In this document: positions 24,989-33,442 of the stretch, piece by piece | Layout: each line of letters begins with the position of its first letter | Numbering within the stretch: the stretch's first letter is position 1 | Assembly (NCBI GenBank): GCA_022794255.1 | Contig: JAAWEL010000011.1 | Location: forward strand, 1-49,401 | Source: Lachnospiraceae bacterium | GTDB taxonomy: Bacteria > Bacillota > Clostridia > Lachnospirales > Lachnospiraceae | DNA length: 49,401 bases | Direction: 5' to 3' | Position numbers and translations under genes: made by a program | Notes under the pieces: generated by a model | What the model was told of the DNA's origin: nothing | What the model saw: the letters and a program-made list of their open reading frames with translations, nothing else | Database searches by the model: none

Positions 24989-25510
24989 ATGGGATATATT
25001 CACATTTACTGTGGAGATGGAAAGGGAAAAACCTCAGCAGCACTTGGGCTGGCAGTCCGGGCGGCGGGGAGAGGCCGAAAAGTATTGATTGTCCGTTTCC
25101 TGAAAAACGAGGATTCCGGGGAGGTGCCGGCCCTGCGTCAGATTCCAGGCATTATGGTTGTACCTTGTGAGCGGGAATTTGGTTTTGTATTCCGGATGGA
25201 TGAGAAACAGAGGGCTGAGGCGGGGAGCTATTATCAGAAACGATTTGAGCAGGCCTGCTGTGACGGGAAGAATGGAACATATGATGTGCTGATTTTAGAT
25301 GAGATTCTGGCGGCATGCAATTATGGGCTGGTGAAAGAAATAGAAGTAGTGGATTTTTTAAAGCATTGCCCAGAGAAGCTGGAAGTGGTTTTAACCGGCA
25401 GAGATCCGTCAGAGCGGCTTTTGGAGCTGGCGGATTATGTGTCTGAGATTGGAATGAGGAAACATCCTTTTGAGAGGGGGATTTCTGCCAGGGAAGGGAT
25501 TGAATATTGA
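24989..25510 (+). CDS. cobO: Cob(I)yrinic acid a,c-diamide / corrinoid adenosyltransferase (CobA/CobO/BtuR family)
   Basis: A 173-residue P-loop protein of the CobA/CobO/BtuR family, which moves the adenosyl group from ATP to reduced corrinoids to make coenzyme B12 forms. The Walker A is CGDGKGKTSAALGLAVRAAG (residues 8-27), followed by VLIVRFLKNEDSGE. The family motif YDVLILDEILAACNYGLV lies in the middle, and VVLTGRDPSERLLELADYVSEI near the C-terminus is typical. It lies 2 nt after the helicase stop and has no B12 riboswitch or other cobalamin gene nearby. It may therefore serve salvage of imported corrinoids. Cytoplasmic. Confidence 0.92.
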   Translation: MGYIHIYCGDGKGKTSAALGLAVRAAGRGRKVLIVRFLKNEDSGEVPALRQIPGIMVVPCEREFGFVFRMDEKQRAEAGSYYQKRFEQACCDGKNGTYDVLILDEILAACNYGLVKEIEVVDFLKHCPEKLEVVLTGRDPSERLLELADYVSEIGMRKHPFERGISAREGIEY

Positions 25511-25544
25511 GAGCATCTGAATTTCGATTCGATATAAATATTTC

Positions 25545-25573
25545 TTGATTTTATCCTGTTATTTTGGTAAAGT
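25545..25573 (+). promoter_or_regulatory. Promoter of the DUF1292 gene
   Basis: TTGATT (25545-25550), a 17-nt spacer, and TAAAGT (25568-25573) preceded by TGG (extended -10). The gene starts about 45 nt downstream. Confidence 0.55.
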
Positions 25574-25625
25574 GAATCTGTGAAGCGAGAATGTTCTTTT
25601 ATGAGACTAAAAGGAGAAAACCAGT

Positions 25626-25952
25626 ATGGAACAGAATAAAAATTTAAATGACGAAATGGAACAGGAGGAAGTAACCGTTACCTTGACTCTGGATGACGGG
25701 AGCGAGCTGGAATGTGTGGTGCTGACAATTTTTGATGCAGGAGAGCGGGAGTATATCGCTCTGCTCCCCATGGAAGGGGAAGAGGCTGAGGAAGGAGAGG
25801 TATATCTGTATCGCTATTCCGAGGATGAGGATGGTAATCCCAGCCTGGAAAATATTGAGGACGATGAGGAGTATGAAATTGTGGCGGATGCTTTTGACGA
25901 ACTGCTAGATGACCAGGAGTATGATGAGCTGGTGGGTGAGGAAGAGGATTAA
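25626..25952 (+). CDS. DUF1292 family acidic protein
   Basis: This 108-residue protein has the DUF1292 pattern: VTLTLDDGSELECVVLTIF, then EREYIALLPMEG, VYLYRYSEDEDGNPSLENI, and EFEIV-like EYEIVADAFDELLDD. It is strongly acidic (Glu/Asp about one third of the residues). This family (YrzB-like) is widespread in Firmicutes, small and cytoplasmic, and has no established biochemical function. AAGGAG precedes the ATG. It has its own promoter and stands alone; the next promoter begins 16 nt after its stop. Confidence 0.9.
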   Translation: MEQNKNLNDEMEQEEVTVTLTLDDGSELECVVLTIFDAGEREYIALLPMEGEEAEEGEVYLYRYSEDEDGNPSLENIEDDEEYEIVADAFDELLDDQEYDELVGEEED

Positions 25953-25967
25953 CAGGCAGAAAGAGGC

Positions 25968-25996
25968 TTGACGAAAACCTTATTATTCATTATACT
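25968..25996 (+). promoter_or_regulatory. Main promoter of the nickel-type ABC / lar operon
   Basis: TTGACG (25968-25973), a 17-nt spacer, and TATACT (25991-25996). Transcription would begin near 26003, leaving a leader of about 190 nt before the binding-protein gene. No other promoter is visible between the leader terminator and the ATG. Confidence 0.7.
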
Positions 25997-26002
25997 ACAT
26001 TT

Positions 26003-26131
26003 ACTGGCGGCATAAGCTGTCAAAGGATACAGAAGTATTCATCAAAGATCATTAAAAAGAAAGCACAAAATGGTACCAGGAAGGTAACTGATATTCTCAA
26101 TGAATATCTGTTGTTTTTCTGGTATTTTTTT
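26003..26131 (+). promoter_or_regulatory. Leader RNA with attenuator before the ABC importer genes
   Basis: The leader contains a long hairpin: TACCAG at 26074-26079 with CTGGTA at 26119-26124, an inner GAA/TTT, AAC/GTT and ATATTC/GAATAT. Seven T follow directly, which makes an intrinsic terminator upstream of the coding start. An upstream segment, GTATTCAT (26035-26042), can pair over 8 bp with ATGAATAT (26100-26107), the right inner arm, and so could act as an antiterminator. This is the layout of a transcription-attenuation switch. I could not match the upstream part to a known riboswitch class. Confidence 0.55.
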
Positions 26132-26190
26132 GAAAACCGGGATTTATGCGGGGAATGGGAAAGGGTAGCAATAGAGAGGAGGAGAAAATT

Positions 26191-27792
26191 ATGAGAAAAG
26201 GCCAAAGGGCAGTTGCTGCAATGATTGCCATAGGTTTTCTGATCAGCGGATGTGCAGGGAGCGGCGGGGATTTTCAGGCACAGATCAGCGCGGCGGGATA
26301 TGGGACCAAACGGGAGGATGTGATTGTAGTTATGGGCCCTTCCTCAGAGCCGGAGGCGGGGTTTGACCCGGCTTACGGTTGGGGAGCGGGGGAGCATGTT
26401 CATGAACCATTGATTCAGAGTACCCTGACAGTGACAACCCCTGATTTAAAGATCGGGTATGACCTGGCCACAGATATGGAGGTGTCAGAGGATGGGCTTA
26501 TCTGGACTGTGAATATCCGGAATGACGCGATCTTTACAGATGGAGAGAGCCTGACGGCCAGAGATGTGGCATTTACATACAATACCCTTCGGGATACCAG
26601 CTCTGTCAATGATTTTACTATGTTGGAAAGGGCTGAGGCAAGGGATGATACAACAGTGGTGTTTTATATGACGCGGCCTTACTCTATCTGGCCCTATACC
26701 ATGGCGGTTACAGGGATTATTCCAGAGCATGCTTATGGAGCGGATTATGGGGAGCATCCGGTGGGATCAGGGCGTTATGTACTAAAACAGTGGGATCGGG
26801 GACAGCAGATTATTTTGGAGGCAAATCCTGACTATTATGGGGAAAGCCCAAAGATGAAAAAGGTGACGATCCTTTTTATGGAGGAAGATGCTGCCTTTGC
26901 AGCAGTTCGTTCTGGTCAGGCAGATCTGGCGTACACAGCGGTTGCCTACTCAGACCAGGCAATCAAGGGGTACAAGCTTCTGTCCTTTGAGACTGTGGAT
27001 AACCGGGGTTTTAACCTTCCGGCCGTGGCAGAGGACGGGGAGATTGGAAATGATTTTACACAAGATGTGAATATAAGACGTGCCATCAACCTGGGGATTG
27101 ACCGGCACAGGATGATAGAAAACGTGTTAAATGGCTATGGAAGCCCGGCATACAGCGTATGCGACAAGATGCCCTGGTATAATGAGGAGGCAAAAGAAGA
27201 CGGAGAACCCCAGAATGCAGTCATGCTTTTGGAAAAGGCCGGATGGATGGCAGGCACAGACGGGATTCGGGAAAAGGACGGGATCCGGGCTTCATTTACG
27301 CTTATGTACCCGGCCGGGGATTCGGTGCGTCAGGCTCTGGCAGCAGACACAGCCAATCAGCTGAGGCAAATCGGGATTGAGGTAAAGACAGAGGGGGTTG
27401 GTTGGGATGTGGCTTATGACCGTGCTCAGAAGGAACCGCTCATGTGGGGGTGGGGCGCCCATACGCCCATGGAGCTTTACAACATTTATCACCGGGCGCC
27501 GGGAAAGATATATGCGGAGTATTCTCCCTATGGCAATGAGAAGGTGGATCGATATATGGATGAGGCACTGGCCTGCGGGGATCTGGAAGAATCCTATGCG
27601 TTGTGGAAGAAGGCTCAGTGGGATGGAACCACGGGGACTATTTACAAGGGGGACATTCCCTGGATATGGCTGGTCAACATTGAACATCTGTACTGGGCCA
27701 GGGAAGAGCTGAAGGTGGCAGAGCAGAAGCTGCATCCCCATGGACATGGGTGGTCAGTGGTGAATAATGTGGATCAGTGGGAGTGGGAATAG
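26191..27792 (+). CDS. ABC importer substrate-binding lipoprotein, nickel/peptide class
   Basis: A 533-residue SBP_bac_5 protein. The lipoprotein signal (AAMIAIGFLISGC, Cys near residue 21) anchors it outside the membrane. The family layout follows: WTVNIRNDAIFTDGESLTARDVAFTYNTL, VGSGRYVLKQWDRGQQIILEANPDYYG, NIRRAINLGIDRHRMIENVL, and RQIGIEVKTEGVGWDVAYDRA. The class binds peptides, nickel or nickel-metallophore complexes. Possible metal ligands are His in WGAHTPMELYNIYHRA and the C-terminal HPHGHGW. Nickel is inferred mainly from the larB, larC and larE genes of the same locus. ATG 26191 is chosen for its GGAGG and the good lipoprotein signal; the in-frame upstream part (from 26146) is not signal-like. 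Confidence 0.88.
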   Translation: MRKGQRAVAAMIAIGFLISGCAGSGGDFQAQISAAGYGTKREDVIVVMGPSSEPEAGFDPAYGWGAGEHVHEPLIQSTLTVTTPDLKIGYDLATDMEVSEDGLIWTVNIRNDAIFTDGESLTARDVAFTYNTLRDTSSVNDFTMLERAEARDDTTVVFYMTRPYSIWPYTMAVTGIIPEHAYGADYGEHPVGSGRYVLKQWDRGQQIILEANPDYYGESPKMKKVTILFMEEDAAFAAVRSGQADLAYTAVAYSDQAIKGYKLLSFETVDNRGFNLPAVAEDGEIGNDFTQDVNIRRAINLGIDRHRMIENVLNGYGSPAYSVCDKMPWYNEEAKEDGEPQNAVMLLEKAGWMAGTDGIREKDGIRASFTLMYPAGDSVRQALAADTANQLRQIGIEVKTEGVGWDVAYDRAQKEPLMWGWGAHTPMELYNIYHRAPGKIYAEYSPYGNEKVDRYMDEALACGDLEESYALWKKAQWDGTTGTIYKGDIPWIWLVNIEHLYWAREELKVAEQKLHPHGHGWSVVNNVDQWEWE

Positions 27793-27796
27793 AGAG

Positions 27797-28813
27797 ATGG
27801 AAAAAAACGGGAAAGGGACAAAGGCAGGATGGGGGAGATTTTTGGCAGGAAAGTGTGTGCGGGGGGGACTTTTGCTATTTTTGGTGAGTGCGGTGGCTTT
27901 TTGGCTGGTGTCGGTATCTCCGCTGGACCCCTTGACTGCCAACGTGGGGCAGACTGCTATGGGGAGTATGAGCCAGGAGCAGATTGAAAAGCTGGAGATT
28001 TACTGGGGAGTGGGTGAACCGCCTGTAAAAAGGTTTTTAGCATGGGTCGGGGATTTTTTCAGGGGAGATATGGGAATGTCGTTGCTATACCGTCAGCCGG
28101 TGGCCAGGGTGATTCAGGTGAGACTAAAAAATTCTTTGTGGCTGATGGCAACAGCATGGGTGATTTCCGGTGTGGCTGGGTTTGGGCTGGGGATTCTGGC
28201 CGGGACGAAAAAGGACAGTGTGGCGGATCGTCTGGTGTGTGCCTATGCCCTGGTAACGGCCAGCACCCCGTCCTTTTGGCTGGCGCTGGTATTTCTTATG
28301 GTGTTTGCAGTGTGGCTTGGATGGCTGCCGGTGGGGCTTAGTGTGCCGATTGGAATGGAAGATGCAGGAGTGACATTGGCGGATCGGATCCGACATGGTA
28401 TCTTGCCAGCGCTCACTTTGTCAGTCACAGGGATTTCCAATATTGCCCTGCACACCAGGGAGAAGATGATACAGGTAATGGAAAGTGATTATGTGCTGTT
28501 TGCCTGGGCCAGAGGGGAGGGAAGCAGACGTATTGTTTTTCAGCACGGGGTGAGGAACATTCTTCTGCCGGCCCTGACCTTGCAGTTTGGCTCTGTCAGC
28601 GAGATTTTTGGGGGTTCTATTCTGGTGGAGGAGGTATTTTCCTATCCAGGCCTGGGGCAGGCGGCAGTGAATGCAGGGCTGGGGAGTGATGTACCGCTTC
28701 TTCTGGGAATCACAGTAATCAGCGCAGTTATCGTATTTTCCGGTAATCTGACAGCGGATATTCTTTATGAGGTGGTTGATCCCAGGCTGCGCCGGGAAAG
28801 GAGGGGGATGTGA
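27797..28813 (+). CDS. ABC importer permease, NikB/OppB type
   Basis: About 338 residues with six membrane helices, a typical first permease of a nickel/peptide importer. Landmarks are WLVSVSPLDPLTANVG after the first helix, FFRGDMGMSLLYRQPVARVI, LRRERRG at the end, and the EAA-type coupling loop in YVLFAWARGEGSRRIVFQHGVRNILLPAL. GSILVEEVFSYPGLGQ is highly characteristic of the NikB/DppB group. It begins 4 nt after the binding-protein stop; ATG 27797 fits better than the in-frame ATG 27767 inside the upstream gene. It partners with the next permease, with which it overlaps by one base. Confidence 0.9.
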   Translation: MEKNGKGTKAGWGRFLAGKCVRGGLLLFLVSAVAFWLVSVSPLDPLTANVGQTAMGSMSQEQIEKLEIYWGVGEPPVKRFLAWVGDFFRGDMGMSLLYRQPVARVIQVRLKNSLWLMATAWVISGVAGFGLGILAGTKKDSVADRLVCAYALVTASTPSFWLALVFLMVFAVWLGWLPVGLSVPIGMEDAGVTLADRIRHGILPALTLSVTGISNIALHTREKMIQVMESDYVLFAWARGEGSRRIVFQHGVRNILLPALTLQFGSVSEIFGGSILVEEVFSYPGLGQAAVNAGLGSDVPLLLGITVISAVIVFSGNLTADILYEVVDPRLRRERRGM

Positions 28814-29649
28814 TGGAAAGAGATCGGGGAAGAATCTGGAACAGAAGACTTTTTTTGCTGTACATGGCTGGTTTTTCTTTGCTTTTGCTGGCAGGAATCA
28901 CTTTTTCGGGAGCAATTCAGGCGGATGCTGCTCTGATAACAGATTTTTCCAGAAAGAATCTGGCTCCCAGCCTGAGGTATCCATTTGGCACAGACTGGAT
29001 GGGAAGAGATATGTTTGTGCGGACACTGGCGGGGCTTTCCTTAAGTATCCGCATAGGGCTTCTGACAGCAGGAGTCAGCAGTGTGATCGCTTTCGGGCTG
29101 GGAATAGCAGCGGCACTAGGACGGTATGCAGATGGGGTGATTGGATGTATCATTGATGTGGTGATGGGGATTCCCCACATGCTTTTGCTGGTATTGATTT
29201 CATTTGCCATGGGGAAGGGATTCTGGGGTGTGGTGGCGGGAATTTCCCTGACCCACTGGACTTCTCTGGCAAGACTTTTGCGGGCAGAGGCTCTCCAGAT
29301 AAGGGAGAGCCAGTATGTGAAGATCGCAGGAAAACTGGGAAAGGGACCCTTTTATATTGCGCTGAGGCATATTATGCCTCACCTTTTGCCCCAGCTTTTG
29401 GTGGGGGTGGTGCTTATGTTCCCTCATGCAATTTTGCATGAAGCCGGCATTACCTTCCTGGGCTTTGGTTTACCGCCGGAACAGCCGGCAATAGGGGTTA
29501 TTTTGTCAGAGAGTATGAGCTACCTTTCTATGGGGAAGTGGTGGCTGGCATTGTTTCCGGGACTTTTGCTGGTGCTGGTGGTATTGATGTTTCATGTCAT
29601 CGGAAATGCAGCAGGAAGTGTTTTGGATCCGGGACAGGCTCAGCTGTAG
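28813..29649 (+). CDS. ABC importer permease, NikC/OppC type
   Basis: A 278-residue second permease of the importer. Family signs are RYPFGTDWMGRDMFVRTLAGLSLSIRIG (the OppC N-terminal motif, residues about 56-83), the coupling EAA loop in LRAEALQIRESQYVKIAGKLGKGPFYIALRHIMPHLL, and the late ILHEAGITFLGFGLPPEQPAIGVIL. Five to six helices are present. The ATG at 28813 lies in a TGATG overlap with the NikB-like stop, with GGAGGGGG just upstream, so translation is coupled. An in-frame GTG at 28810 is the only alternative. Confidence 0.92.
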   Translation: MERDRGRIWNRRLFLLYMAGFSLLLLAGITFSGAIQADAALITDFSRKNLAPSLRYPFGTDWMGRDMFVRTLAGLSLSIRIGLLTAGVSSVIAFGLGIAAALGRYADGVIGCIIDVVMGIPHMLLLVLISFAMGKGFWGVVAGISLTHWTSLARLLRAEALQIRESQYVKIAGKLGKGPFYIALRHIMPHLLPQLLVGVVLMFPHAILHEAGITFLGFGLPPEQPAIGVILSESMSYLSMGKWWLALFPGLLLVLVVLMFHVIGNAAGSVLDPGQAQL

Positions 29650-29694
29650 AAGAAACAGAATGGAAGAAAAACGGAAAGAAGGAAGGGGCTGACT

Positions 29695-30756
29695 GTGAAA
29701 TCGAATGAATATAAGGGCGCGCCATTGCTTGAGGTGAGGAATCTTTCTATCTCCTTTACCCGGTATGAGGGATTATGGAGGCAGAGAAAACAGTGTCTGG
29801 TCCGGGACCTGAGTTTGGAGGTAAAGGAGGGGGAGATGGTGGCAGTGGTGGGATCCAGCGGTTCGGGAAAAAGCCTGCTGGCTCACGGGGTGATGGGACT
29901 TTTGCCATACAACGCGTCCTGGGATGGGGAGATTTATTATAAAGGAGAGCTTCTCACAGAAAAGCGGCTGAGAAAACTGAGGGGAAGGGAGATGGTTTTC
30001 GTTCCTCAGAGTGTTTCCTATCTGGATCCCTTGATGCGGGTGGGGGAGCAGGTGCGAAAAGGTGCGAGAAGTGAAAAAAGCAGAGAGCAATGCCAACAGG
30101 TGCTAAAGCGGTATGGTTTGGGGAAGGAGACGGAAACGCTATATCCCTTTGAACTGTCAGGCGGAATGACGCGGCGGATTTTGATTGCCACGGCAGTGCA
30201 GGAGCATCCTGGTCTGGTAATTGCGGATGAGCCCACACCTGGGCTTCATTTGGAGGCAGCCAAACGGGTGTTGTCCCATTTTCGGGAGATTGCTGATGAC
30301 GGGGCCGGGGTCTTACTGATCACTCATGATTTGGAGCTGGCTGTTCAGGTGGCAGACCGAATTGTGGTGTTTTATGCGGGAACAAACCTGGAAGAGGCGT
30401 GGGCAGCAGATTTTACAGATGAAAAGAAACTTCGCCATCCTTATACCAAGGCCTTGTACCGCGCTATGCCTCAGAATGGCTTTAAAGCAGTTTCGGGGTT
30501 TCAGCCTTATGAGAAGGAATTTGGAGAGGGATGTGTGTTTGCACCCCGGTGTGAGGCGTGTGAGGCTCGCTGTCATGAGCCGGTTTATTGCCGGAAGCTT
30601 CGGGGCGGGATGGTCAGATGTTGGAAGGGGGAGGAAGAGGGAGATGTTTGTGAGATCAGAGAGAAGGGCAGAGGGCAGGGCGGTGATTTATGGGAAAAGG
30701 GAGAAGATAACGAAACAAAAATGAACCAAGCCAGGGTTGATAATTTTCTCATTTAA
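29695..30756 (+). CDS. ABC importer ATPase, NikD/DppD type
   Basis: A 353-residue nucleotide-binding protein. Walker A is VVGSSGSGKSLLAHGVMGLL near residue 50; the Q-loop region is VFVPQSVSYLDPLM; the signature is ELSGGMTRRILIATA; Walker B is LVIADEPTPGLH; and the switch His is in LLITHDLELAVQVADRI. A C-terminal oligopeptide/nickel-transporter extension with Cys-rich CVFAPRCEACEARCHEPVYC (about residues 278-297) fits the family. The tail of about 35 charged residues after that is not conserved-looking. It starts with GTG at 29695 after AGGAAGGGG. A sigma-A promoter overlaps its 3' end. Its expected partner ATPase is not adjacent but lies 5.8 kb downstream at 36545. Confidence 0.9.
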   Translation: MKSNEYKGAPLLEVRNLSISFTRYEGLWRQRKQCLVRDLSLEVKEGEMVAVVGSSGSGKSLLAHGVMGLLPYNASWDGEIYYKGELLTEKRLRKLRGREMVFVPQSVSYLDPLMRVGEQVRKGARSEKSREQCQQVLKRYGLGKETETLYPFELSGGMTRRILIATAVQEHPGLVIADEPTPGLHLEAAKRVLSHFREIADDGAGVLLITHDLELAVQVADRIVVFYAGTNLEEAWAADFTDEKKLRHPYTKALYRAMPQNGFKAVSGFQPYEKEFGEGCVFAPRCEACEARCHEPVYCRKLRGGMVRCWKGEEEGDVCEIREKGRGQGGDLWEKGEDNETKMNQARVDNFLI

Positions 30757-30765
30757 AAGTATTAT
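30737..30765 (+). promoter_or_regulatory. Internal sigma-A promoter before the MMPL gene
   Basis: TTGATA (30737-30742), a 17-nt spacer, and TATTAT (30760-30765). It overlaps the last codons of the NikD-like gene and would start transcription near 30772. This allows the MMPL-GLUG-ATPase-larBC block to be expressed apart from the importer's first four genes. Confidence 0.6.
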
Positions 30766-30881
30766 GTAATGATAGAAAATCATCCCTTTTGTTTGCAGAT
30801 CCATGCTGTTTGAGGCTTTGTGATTCCTGGAAGCTGAGCGGGATGACAAAAGCAGTGGAGAAAGGAGCAAAAACAAGCAGT

Positions 30882-33440
30882 ATGGAACATAAGATTGACC
30901 GCAATAATTTTATGATGCAGCTGGCGGCCTTTGTGGTAAATAAACGAAATGCTTTTGTAGTATTGTTTGCCATTGCATGTATTTACTGTCTGACTACATT
31001 AAACAGGGCAAAGGTCAACACGGAATTGACAGATTATCTGCCTGATTCAACGGAGACCAGACAGGGCCTGGATATTATGAACCAGGAATTTACAACCTTT
31101 GGTTCTGCAAAAATTCTTGTAACCAACATTACATATGAGAATGCTCTCAGGGAGGCAAAGTCTTTAGAGGAGATCAAGGGTATTTCTTCTGTGAGCTTTT
31201 ATGACTGGGATGATGAGAACGGGCTTTATGAGGATGATGACATTACGGATTATTATAAGGATGCATGTGCGCTTTATTCCCTGACTTTTGAGGAAGAGGA
31301 GGACACAGAGCTTTCCCAAAAGGCAATCGCCAATGTGCGGGAACAGCTAAAGAAGTATCAGACGTATTTTTATACAACCGTGGATAAAGATGACAATGCA
31401 GCCCTGAAGGAGGATATGAAGGGGATTCTGGCGGTGGCGGCAGCTATTATTTTGCTGGTACTGCTTTTCACCTCCGGAACGTACATGGAGATTGTCATTT
31501 TCATGATGACCTTTATTGTGGCGATTGTGCTGAATACGGGAACCAACTTCTGGTTCGGAGAGATTTCCTTTGTGACCAATGCGGTGGCAGCAGTGCTGCA
31601 GCTGGCTTTGTCCATTGATTATGCCATTATTTTGTTTCACCGTTTTATGGAAGAGCATGAGACAAAGGAGACAATTGAAGCTGTGACTGTGGCTCTCAGC
31701 AAGGCAATTCCGGAGATTTCCTCCAGCAGTCTGACTACCGTGTCTGGTATGATTGCACTGATGCTGATGCAGTTTGGAATTGGCATGGATCTGGGACGGG
31801 TTCTGACAAAGGCCATTGTTTTCAGCTTGATTACTGTGTTCTTTCTGATGCCGGCCATGATTGTCATGTCCTCTAAATGGATCGAGAAAACCGTACACAA
31901 AAGCTTTGTGCCATCCATTCGCATATGGGGACGTCTGGTGGTGGCAACCAGGTATCTGGTGCTGCCGATCTTCGTGGTTATTATGGTTGGCGGCTGTATT
32001 CTTTCCAGCCAATGTGAATATGTGTATGACCATGGCTCCATTGAAGCTGACAAAATGAATGAGTACATGACTTCCAAGGTGCGGATTGGGAAAACCTTTG
32101 AGGTGACTAATACCATGGCGGTGGTGGTGCCCAAGGGAGACTATCAGAAGGAAGCCAGGATTATTGAGGGATTAGAGAAGGTAGACCGGGTAGACACGGT
32201 GTTGGGTCTGAGCAATATTGAGGTGGATGACGAAGGAAAATATATTCTTGTAAATGAGCTGACTCCCCGGGAATTTGCAGAGGTGGCAGATGTGGATCTG
32301 GATCTGGTTCGCCTTCTTTATCGGTTTTATGCCATTGACCAGGAGCAATATGGCGCCTTTATGAAAAATTTAGATGAATATCGGATTCCAATCATTGATA
32401 TGGTGGACTTTATTTACGATCAGAAGGAAAAGGGCGCCATTGATTTGGATGATGATTTGTCGGAGGATGTGGATGACCTTCACGAGGCACTCAGCAATGC
32501 CAGGCAGCAGCTGGAGGGGGAGAATTATTCCAGAATCGTATTTACCATGACAGGGCCGGTTGAGGGGGAGGAGACGTTTCAGGTTATTGATCAGATTCGA
32601 AATATTGGAAATACATACTATGATGAGGTCTATGTGGTGGGGGACTCTACCAGTGACTATGATCTGAGCAAGTCCTTCCGCACAGATAATGTAAAGATTA
32701 GTGTGTTGACAGCTCTGTTTGTGGGGATTATCCTGCTGTTTACGTTTCAGTCGGCAGGACTTCCCATCATGCTTGTTCTCACCATACAAAGCAGTATCTG
32801 GATCAATTTTTCCATACCTCCGATTAAGGGTGGAACTATGTTTTTCTTAAGCTATCTGATTGTCAGTGCGATTCAGATGGGCGCAACCATTGACTATGCT
32901 ATCGTTATTACCAGCCGCTATATGGATCTTCGCAAGAAGATGGCAGACCGGAAGCAGGTGGTTATTGAGGCGTTAAATCAGGCATTTCCTACCGTGGCGA
33001 CTTCCGGGACGATTCTCACCTGTGCCGGTTTTGCCGTAGGCCGGCTGACCTCCAATGCGATTATCGCCTCTCTGGGAAAAGCGCTGGGGGCAGGCACCCT
33101 GGTATCCATTATTCTTGTTATGACTGTGCTTCCTCAGATTCTATTGGTGTTTGACTGGCTGATTGACCGGACAGAATTCAACCGCGGAGCAGTGAAAGGG
33201 AAGGAAGAAAACATTGCAGAAGAATCGGGAAAAGCGGCGGAAATATTGAGGACGGTTGAGGAAGGCGCAAGCAAAGAAACGGAAGAGTCGGGAAAGGTCA
33301 CAAAAGCATCCGGAAAAGCAGAAAATGAGTCGGGAGAGGCCACGAAAGCATCCGGAAAAGCAGAAAAAATGCCGGAAAAAATCACAGAACCACCGGACAA
33401 AGTGAGTAAAGAGACAGAAATGACAGGAAGGGGGCGCTGA
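30882..33440 (+). CDS. MMPL/RND-superfamily membrane transporter
   Basis: About 852 residues with the two-fold RND plan. Helix 1 (residues ~22-40) is followed by a large extracellular loop (to about 180) and helices 2-6. After a second large loop (about 380-600) come helices 8-12. The paired signatures of the MMPL family are present: SIDYAIILFHRF in the first half and TIDYAIVITSRY in the second. Such proteins export lipids, peptides or small molecules with proton drive. A cytoplasmic tail after the last helix is low-complexity (ESGK/KASGKAE repeats). ATG 30882 has AGGAG 14 nt upstream; ATG 30843 and TTG 30789 are in-frame alternatives. The GLUG surface-protein gene follows after 2 nt, so both probably work as a unit. 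Substrate unknown. Confidence 0.85.
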   Translation: MEHKIDRNNFMMQLAAFVVNKRNAFVVLFAIACIYCLTTLNRAKVNTELTDYLPDSTETRQGLDIMNQEFTTFGSAKILVTNITYENALREAKSLEEIKGISSVSFYDWDDENGLYEDDDITDYYKDACALYSLTFEEEEDTELSQKAIANVREQLKKYQTYFYTTVDKDDNAALKEDMKGILAVAAAIILLVLLFTSGTYMEIVIFMMTFIVAIVLNTGTNFWFGEISFVTNAVAAVLQLALSIDYAIILFHRFMEEHETKETIEAVTVALSKAIPEISSSSLTTVSGMIALMLMQFGIGMDLGRVLTKAIVFSLITVFFLMPAMIVMSSKWIEKTVHKSFVPSIRIWGRLVVATRYLVLPIFVVIMVGGCILSSQCEYVYDHGSIEADKMNEYMTSKVRIGKTFEVTNTMAVVVPKGDYQKEARIIEGLEKVDRVDTVLGLSNIEVDDEGKYILVNELTPREFAEVADVDLDLVRLLYRFYAIDQEQYGAFMKNLDEYRIPIIDMVDFIYDQKEKGAIDLDDDLSEDVDDLHEALSNARQQLEGENYSRIVFTMTGPVEGEETFQVIDQIRNIGNTYYDEVYVVGDSTSDYDLSKSFRTDNVKISVLTALFVGIILLFTFQSAGLPIMLVLTIQSSIWINFSIPPIKGGTMFFLSYLIVSAIQMGATIDYAIVITSRYMDLRKKMADRKQVVIEALNQAFPTVATSGTILTCAGFAVGRLTSNAIIASLGKALGAGTLVSIILVMTVLPQILLVFDWLIDRTEFNRGAVKGKEENIAEESGKAAEILRTVEEGASKETEESGKVTKASGKAENESGEATKASGKAEKMPEKITEPPDKVSKETEMTGRGR
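33303..33367 (+). repeat. Direct repeat encoding the MMPL tail
   Basis: A 23-bp unit beginning AAAGCATCCGGAAAAGCAG occurs at 33303-33325 and again at 33345-33367, 42 bp apart. It encodes the KASGKAE motif. Looser ESGK-type copies flank it, so the tail has grown by tandem duplication. Confidence 0.75.
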
Positions 33441-33442
33441 TA

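Noticed and set aside
24989..25510. Cobalamin riboswitch for the adenosyltransferase gene
   Set aside because: Only 2 nt separate it from the helicase gene, and no B12-box-like sequence is visible nearby.
26060..26131. T-box-like GGTACC in the importer leader
   Set aside because: The T-box core needs a GGTACCGCG-like stretch upstream of a separate terminator. Here the GGTACC is part of the terminator's own arm, the leader is short for a T-box, and the downstream gene is not an aminoacyl-tRNA or amino-acid gene.
31347..32033. 228-codon His-rich frame antisense to the MMPL gene
   Set aside because: It is a shadow of MMPL codons (His/Asn/Gln-rich), with no ribosome site or family resemblance.
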